Of a DNA stretch of 9,187 nucleotides, positions 5,571-9,187 are shown piece by piece. Source of the stretch: an uncultured Collinsella sp. (lineage in GTDB: Bacteria > Actinomycetota > Coriobacteriia > Coriobacteriales > Coriobacteriaceae); the NCBI GenBank assembly GCA_900550735.1, contig URTD01000071.1, positions 1-9,187 of the forward strand, given 5' to 3'. How positions within the stretch are numbered: the first letter of the stretch is position 1; the number at the start of each line of letters is the position of its first letter. The translations under genes and the position numbers were made by a program. The notes beneath the pieces were generated by a model, which had not been told where the DNA came from, did not search any database, and was given only the letters and a program-made list of their open reading frames with translations.

Positions 5571-6807
5571 TAATATAGGTACGATGCGGAAACTTTAGAC
5601 CCGGGAACAGCTTGCTCGTCAGCTCACAGAAATAGCCGTCCGTCATGCTCGAAATGTAATCCACTACGGTCTGATCTTTATCATCCTGCCATGCATAGGT
5701 GCGATTGTAGTAGGAAAGCTGCCGCTCAATGCGCGAAATGTGATGCTTAAAGATATACGAAGACTCGTCGCCTTCGTTTATATCCTGCAGGCAACGGTCA
5801 TAGAGCTTTTCGAACGCCTCGCGCAGCTCCGTTTCGGAGTCGCCCTCGATGCCGCCCTTGCTATAGATCTTCTCGTAGTTCTCGCGCTTAGCGCGGCGGA
5901 TTTCCTCGAACAGGTCCTCGCTCATCTCGATGCGCGGCTTGCCATAGCTGTGCTCGACGATATCGATAGAGGCATGCGTGAGGATCCAACTGTTGTAGGC
6001 ACCGCCCCGGCCATCATCAAAAACGTCGGGCGAAAGCAGGCCCGCCGCGATCGCATCCTGACGGTCACGACCGACGTAGGCAAGAATATCCGAGATGCGA
6101 ACGACACAGCCCTCAAGCGTCATGGGGCGCAAGTGCTCAATTGCGCTATAGCCTGTGGCAATGCAATCCTCGACGGTTCGATCGAACTGGTCAAAGGAAC
6201 CCATGTCCGAGAGCTCGAACACACGCTGCTCGTACTCGCCGTTGTGGCAGAGCACGCCATCGAGCGTCTGAAGCGACACGTTGCGACCGTACAGCGCATC
6301 GAGCACGCGGACCGACTGCACGTTATGGAAAAAATAACGACCCGTGCGCTCGTGATAGATATCGTTGAGGAATCGCTCGCCGGCATGGCCGAAAGGCGTG
6401 TGCCCCAAGTCGTGACCCAGACCGATCGCTTCAATCAGATCGCAGTTGAGCCCGAGGGCGCGACCGATATCGCGCGCAATGCGCGAGACGAGCTGCACGT
6501 GTAGACCACGACGCGACAAGTCGTCGTTGCTTCGAAAGCTAAAAACCTGCGTTTTGCCTGCATAACGGGTGTACGCCGGTAGATGGAGGATTTTTTCGGT
6601 ATCGCGCATAAACGCCGGACGCATAAGCGTGCCATTGTCCGCATCGCGATCGACACGACGAATGACCTGGTCGTCGTTGCAACGATACGGATTGACAGTG
6701 CCCGAAGCACGATTGGCGGCAATGCGCTCGACGAGCTCGGGCGACAACGCCGAAGGAATACGGTCCATACGCGCCTTGATGGCGGCCGTTTCTTGATTAG
6801 TTGCCAT
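5560..6807 (-). CDS. dgt: deoxyguanosinetriphosphate triphosphohydrolase-like protein (HD domain)
   Basis: HD-superfamily dNTP triphosphohydrolase of 415 residues. The family splits dGTP or other dNTPs into the deoxynucleoside and triphosphate, controlling the nucleotide pool. The metal site is visible: H103 in RRGLHVQLVSRIARDIG, the HD pair H132-D133 in GLGHDLGHTPFGHAGE (129-144), and D240 in VVRISDILAYVGRD. The YTRYAGKTQVF segment (79-89) precedes the HD core. A C-terminal VVDYISSMTDGYF (381-393) matches the conserved tail helix of bacterial dGTPase-like proteins. The start at 6807 is set by TAAGGAG 6 nt upstream; a 9-codon extension to 6834 is unlikely. It sits 31 nt after the prepilin peptidase gene and upstream of rarA, so the three may be co-transcribed. 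Substrate preference cannot be told from sequence. Confidence 0.95.
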   Translation of the reverse strand: MATNQETAAIKARMDRIPSALSPELVERIAANRASGTVNPYRCNDDQVIRRVDRDADNGTLMRPAFMRDTEKILHLPAYTRYAGKTQVFSFRSNDDLSRRGLHVQLVSRIARDIGRALGLNCDLIEAIGLGHDLGHTPFGHAGERFLNDIYHERTGRYFFHNVQSVRVLDALYGRNVSLQTLDGVLCHNGEYEQRVFELSDMGSFDQFDRTVEDCIATGYSAIEHLRPMTLEGCVVRISDILAYVGRDRQDAIAAGLLSPDVFDDGRGGAYNSWILTHASIDIVEHSYGKPRIEMSEDLFEEIRRAKRENYEKIYSKGGIEGDSETELREAFEKLYDRCLQDINEGDESSYIFKHHISRIERQLSYYNRTYAWQDDKDQTVVDYISSMTDGYFCELTSKLFPGLKFPHRTYINER

Positions 6808-6813
6808 GGCATG

Positions 6814-6820
6814 CTCCTTA
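6814..6820 (-). promoter_or_regulatory. ribosome binding site of dgt
   Basis: TAAGGAG on the minus strand, 6 nt before the ATG at 6807, inside the 31-nt gap after the prepilin peptidase stop. It decides the start against a 9-codon upstream extension. Confidence 0.85.
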
Positions 6821-6838
6821 AGAACGATGCGCAATCGG

Positions 6839-7261
6839 TTACAGAGTGCAGCCCACGACCTCGATTATGGCAAAAATCGGCACTAAAAACGGGAGCAATG
6901 GCAGGGAGCGCGATTTTGTGAAGAGGCAGGAGAGGGCCAGGGCCAGGAGTGCGACGGCAAATGCGACAACGCCGCCCAGGGGATCGAAGGTACAAAGGGC
7001 AAAGAGTGCCTTGACGTCCCCCATGCCAATGCCAGGAGCGTGGCGAACTCTACGCCAGAGCGACTCGGTAAGCACAAGGGCAAGGTAGACGATGACCGCA
7101 AGACCGGCATGATCAAGTGCAGTGTTAACGCCCCTGTCGAGCCAAACGCCTGCTAACGCCGCCACGGCACATGCGCCGGCAAGCTCATTGGGAAACCGCC
7201 GCTCACGGGCATCAATCCACGCGCCGGCAAAGATGCAAATCCAAAACGGGATATAGATCAT
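6839..7261 (-). CDS. small A24 (type IV) prepilin peptidase
   Basis: Membrane aspartyl protease of 140 residues, the compact CpaA/TadV-like form without the N-terminal cysteine/methyltransferase domain of PilD. The first catalytic Asp is D17 in WIDARERRFPNEL, matching the family pattern DxRxxxxPN. The second is D82 in the GxGD motif of GIGMGDVK (77-84). Hydrophobic segments lie at about 1-16, 28-40, 52-68, 84-112 and 120-138. The family cleaves class III signal peptides of type IV or Flp/Tad pilins and pseudopilins. No pilin, ATPase or secretin gene is in the window, so its substrate is elsewhere or unknown. A perfect AAGGAGG (7268-7274) 6 nt before the ATG at 7261 fixes the start; the 15-codon extension to 7306 would read through the upstream terminator hairpin. 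Stop to dgt start is 31 nt. Confidence 0.9.
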   Translation of the reverse strand: MIYIPFWICIFAGAWIDARERRFPNELAGACAVAALAGVWLDRGVNTALDHAGLAVIVYLALVLTESLWRRVRHAPGIGMGDVKALFALCTFDPLGGVVAFAVALLALALSCLFTKSRSLPLLPFLVPIFAIIEVVGCTL

Positions 7262-7267
7262 CGAAAA

Positions 7268-7274
7268 CCTCCTT
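7268..7274 (-). promoter_or_regulatory. ribosome binding site of the prepilin peptidase gene
   Basis: AAGGAGG on the minus strand, 6 nt before the ATG at 7261. Its first two bases are also the last two of the adjoining 16-bp palindrome, so folding or protein binding there could affect translation initiation. Confidence 0.88.
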
Positions 7275-7288
7275 GAGCAGCTGCTCAA
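7273..7288. repeat. 16-bp perfect palindrome at the prepilin peptidase leader
   Basis: TTGAGCAGCTGCTCAA is identical on both strands. It lies between the glycosyltransferase terminator and the prepilin peptidase Shine-Dalgarno and overlaps the latter by 2 bases. As RNA it can form a 6-bp stem with an AGCT loop; as DNA it has the symmetry of a dimeric regulator site. Which of these, if either, is real is not shown by the sequence. Confidence 0.6.
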
Positions 7289-7293
7289 AAGCA

Positions 7294-7334
7294 AAAACCA
7301 CCACAAAGGTGCCTGTCCCCTTTGCGGTGGTTTT
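7294..7334 (-). terminator. intrinsic terminator of the glycosyltransferase gene, with REP-like motif
   Basis: On the minus strand the 5' arm AAAACCACCGCAAAGG (7319-7334) pairs with CCTTTGTGGTGGTTTT (7294-7309) around the 9-nt loop GGACAGGCA. This gives a 16-bp stem with one G-U wobble that would be an A-C mismatch on the plus strand, which supports minus-strand function. Five T residues end the structure (four of them in the stem), and TTTT recurs after GC. It starts 9 nt past the stop at 7343. The inner part, AAAGGGGACAGGCACCTTT, resembles a dispersed palindromic element (see findings). Confidence 0.82.
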
Positions 7335-7342
7335 GGTGGTGG

Positions 7343-8638
7343 TTATTTGGCGCCTTGCATGACCTCGTCAAGGGTAACGCTGACGGCGTGCTGCGTCGGG
7401 ACCCAGTCGACCTTCAGGAACAGCGCAGCCACCGTGATGGGGATATAGCTGAACATAAAGATCGGGAAGGTAAACAGGTTAGTCACCAGACGCCACTTTT
7501 GCGCGCAGTGAATGTGCTTGTACTCAAAGATAGTCGTGAGCAGCGCCAGGATAAAGAAAGTCAGATACATCATGGCGAAGGTCATAATGAGCGAAGCGGC
7601 ACAGGCCTGCATCTCGACTTCGGTAGCCAAAAAGCCGTGCGAGAGTCCACCCACGATCAGGAACGTCGCATTGGCGAGCATCGAGATGAGCGACAGCAGC
7701 ATACCCGGGGCGATCGTCATGAACATGTCGTAGGCGGCAAAGCGATGGTAGCGGAAGGTCGACTTGACCAGGTGCTTACCGTAAGTAAAGAACACCTGGT
7801 AGAAGCCCTTGGTCCAACGCATGCGCTGTTTCCAGGACGCCTTAAACGTCACGGGTTGTTCGTCAAAGAACTCCGCCGGCGCATAGCCAATGCGAATGCC
7901 GTGAATGGCGCAGAACGTGGTGAACTGAATGTCCTCGGTCAGCGTGTGGAACTGCCAACCGTGCATGCCCTCGATAACGCTGGCGGAGATGAGGTAGCCC
8001 GAACCCGAAACAGCGCAGGACGTCTTGCAGATATTACGCGCGTTGTTGAGGAAGCGCGCCTCGCGTAGATACCACGTGGCATTAGCAGCCGAGATCCACG
8101 AGCTGCCGAAGTTCTTGGAATTGCGATAGCTCGTGACCACATGGAAGCCCTGGTCAAAGGCATCATTCATCTTGGAAACGTAATCGCGGGAGATAACGTT
8201 ATCGGCATCGAAGATAAAGTAGCCCTCAAACGTGTCGGGATACTCGTTGAGAATGCGGTCGAAGCCAAAGTCCATGACCCAGCTCTTGCCCTTGCGGGCC
8301 AGGTCATTGCGCTCGTAAACAATGGCACCGGCCTCGCGCGCGAGCTGCGCCGTGTTGTCGGTGCAGGCATCGGCGACCACGAAAACCTCGATGAGCTCGG
8401 ACGGATAATCCTGGTCCTTGATGGAGCGAACGAGGTTGGCGATCACGGCCTCCTCATTATGCGCCGCGATAAAAAAGGCATAGCGATGGAGTTTTTTGGC
8501 CTTGGGAGGCGCGACCTCGCCACGAAGAGCGCCAATGACAAAGAAGACCACCTGGTACAGAAAGCAGACCGTGAGCAGCGTGACGACAATCTGGTTGAAG
8601 ATCACGATGGGTGTGTTGGTTTGTAAAAAGGCGAGCAT
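7343..8638 (-). CDS. membrane-bound processive-type family 2 glycosyltransferase
   Basis: GT2 enzyme of 431 residues related to the cellulose, hyaluronan and poly-N-acetylglucosamine synthase group. It uses an NDP-sugar on the cytoplasmic face of the membrane. One N-terminal membrane segment (about 10-38) is followed by the GT-A domain: FFIAAHNEEAVIANLV (55-70), VVADACTDNTAQLAREAG (87-104), the metal-binding DAD in FIFDADNVISRDYV (141-154), the catalytic ED in LTEDIQFT (233-240), and QRMRW (271-275), matching QxxRW of processive enzymes. Several C-terminal membrane helices follow (about 302-334, 344-371, 388-409). GGGAG 5 nt before the ATG at 8638 supports this start over the TTG at 8653. No polymer export, modification or precursor genes are adjacent, so the product cannot be named. 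The gene ends at the strong terminator at 7294-7334. Confidence 0.92.
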   Translation of the reverse strand: MLAFLQTNTPIVIFNQIVVTLLTVCFLYQVVFFVIGALRGEVAPPKAKKLHRYAFFIAAHNEEAVIANLVRSIKDQDYPSELIEVFVVADACTDNTAQLAREAGAIVYERNDLARKGKSWVMDFGFDRILNEYPDTFEGYFIFDADNVISRDYVSKMNDAFDQGFHVVTSYRNSKNFGSSWISAANATWYLREARFLNNARNICKTSCAVSGSGYLISASVIEGMHGWQFHTLTEDIQFTTFCAIHGIRIGYAPAEFFDEQPVTFKASWKQRMRWTKGFYQVFFTYGKHLVKSTFRYHRFAAYDMFMTIAPGMLLSLISMLANATFLIVGGLSHGFLATEVEMQACAASLIMTFAMMYLTFFILALLTTIFEYKHIHCAQKWRLVTNLFTFPIFMFSYIPITVAALFLKVDWVPTQHAVSVTLDEVMQGAK

Positions 8639-8643
8639 GCAGG

Positions 8644-8648
8644 CTCCC
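8644..8648 (-). promoter_or_regulatory. ribosome binding site of the glycosyltransferase gene
   Basis: GGGAG on the minus strand, 5 nt before the ATG at 8638. It lies inside the would-be extension from the TTG at 8653, which argues for the downstream start. Confidence 0.7.
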
Positions 8649-8677
8649 AGCAACGCGTAACGTAAACAATCGTATAT

Positions 8678-8695
8678 CTTACCGCAGGCTTACCG
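8678..8695 (-). repeat. direct repeat CGGTAAG with 11-bp period upstream of the glycosyltransferase gene
   Basis: CGGTAAG occurs twice (8689-8695 and 8678-8684 on the minus strand), offset by 11 bp, about one helical turn. It lies in the 116-nt gap between the pseudouridine synthase stop and the glycosyltransferase start. TTGAAC (8697-8702) lies just upstream, and TATACG (8671-8676) follows 20 nt after TTGAAC, too far for a standard promoter. No terminator for the upstream gene is visible in this gap. The repeat could be an activator or repressor site, or chance. Confidence 0.3.
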
Positions 8696-8754
8696 AGTTC
8701 AAGAAACCACCTAATACTGGCTAGGCTTCGAGAAGACCGAGCTGCGGAACGATT

Positions 8755-9187
8755 TCATCTCCAACGGCCGTGCGAGCGCGGAGCCAGATCGTCGAGAACC
8801 GCAGCGAGATCCCACGGCAACTCGTCGCGGCACTCAATGCGCTCCCCCGTCACGGGATGGTCGAACGCCACGCGCCAGGAATGAAGGAACTGCCTGGTCA
8901 GGCCCTGGTCGGCGCGCGCATCGCACTTGCCGTAGAGTGGATCGCCCACGCAGGCGTGGTTGATATGACGCATATGCACGCGAATCTGGTGCGTGCGACC
9001 GGTAAACAGATGGCACTCAACGAGCGTATAACCATCGTCAAAGCGCGTGGAATCAAAGCGCTCGAGGACTTTAAAGGTCGTAATGGCCTGACGGGCAAAG
9101 GGGTCGTCCGAAACCGCCATCTTGACGCGGTCGCGCGTAGAACGGGCGATACCGGTATTGATGGTGCCCTCGTCCATGGCGATGTGC
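8755..9187 (-). CDS. RluA/RluD-family pseudouridine synthase, C-terminal part (runs off right edge)
   Basis: C-terminal 144 codons of an RNA pseudouridine synthase that converts uridine to pseudouridine in ribosomal RNA; in RluD the targets are in helix 69 of 23S rRNA. Visible family features are GTINTGIARSTRDRVKMAV near the entry point (compare RluD GxIdapIgRxxxdrxkM), ECHLFTGRTHQIRVHMRH and GDPLYGK, then FLHSWRVAFDHPVTGE. The catalytic Asp motif HRLDxxTSG and any S4 domain would lie upstream, outside the window. The reading frame stays open to the edge (the codons before Met 9177 encode H-I-A), so the Met at 9177 is internal. RluD rather than RluA, RluB or RluC is suggested by this pattern but not certain. 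Confidence 0.93.
   Translation of the reverse strand, partial: HIAMDEGTINTGIARSTRDRVKMAVSDDPFARQAITTFKVLERFDSTRFDDGYTLVECHLFTGRTHQIRVHMRHINHACVGDPLYGKCDARADQGLTRQFLHSWRVAFDHPVTGERIECRDELPWDLAAVLDDLAPRSHGRWR

Noticed and set aside
8715..8760. Terminator after the pseudouridine synthase gene
   Set aside because: Only short imperfect inverted repeats (for example CTTC/GAAG with a 2-nt loop) and no T-run are present.

Overview
The window reads as a chromosomal core region of a GC-rich Gram-positive bacterium, most likely an actinobacterium of the class Coriobacteriia (Collinsella-like). That assignment is an inference from overall protein character, strong AGGAG-type ribosome binding sites, and a SigB/SigF-type sigma factor beside a DUF948 protein. 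No 16S or other decisive marker is present. All nine genes lie on the minus strand, so transcription runs from high to low coordinates. No RNA gene, insertion sequence, prophage, CRISPR array or integration site is visible.

In transcription order: (1) the C-terminal part of an RluA/RluD-type pseudouridine synthase enters at the right edge (8755-9187). (2) A membrane-bound processive-type family 2 glycosyltransferase (7343-8638) ends at a strong hairpin terminator whose loop carries a GGGGACAGGCACC motif. (3) A small A24 prepilin peptidase (6839-7261) has a 16-bp perfect palindrome touching its Shine-Dalgarno site. It is followed 31 nt later by a dGTPase-family HD phosphohydrolase, dgt (5560-6807), and then by the AAA+ recombination factor rarA (4149-5498). 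(4) A tightly coupled four-gene stress-sigma operon occupies 889-4048: DUF948 membrane coiled-coil protein, RsbW-like anti-sigma protein, SigB/SigF/SigG-family sigma factor and AI-2E-family permease. Its junctions are an 8-nt overlap, a 1-nt gap and a 4-nt ATGA overlap, and it ends at a textbook intrinsic terminator (809-838). (5) alaS, encoding alanyl-tRNA synthetase, starts at 736 and leaves the window at the left edge.

The most interesting part is the sigma operon. Its anti-sigma-like protein has lost the recognisable ATP-binding signatures of the RsbW/SpoIIAB kinases: Phe stands where the N-box Asn is expected, and no DxGxG box is visible. No anti-anti-sigma (RsbV/SpoIIAA) gene lies beside it. 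The usual partner-switch components are replaced by a membrane-anchored coiled-coil protein and a permease with an acidic cytoplasmic tail. This suggests, but does not prove, a stress-sigma circuit that is not controlled by RsbW-type phosphorylation.

The remaining genes are housekeeping functions: translation (alaS, rluD-like), nucleotide pool and replication-fork maintenance (dgt, rarA), and cell-surface functions (glycosyltransferase, prepilin peptidase). The last two have no obvious partner genes in the window.
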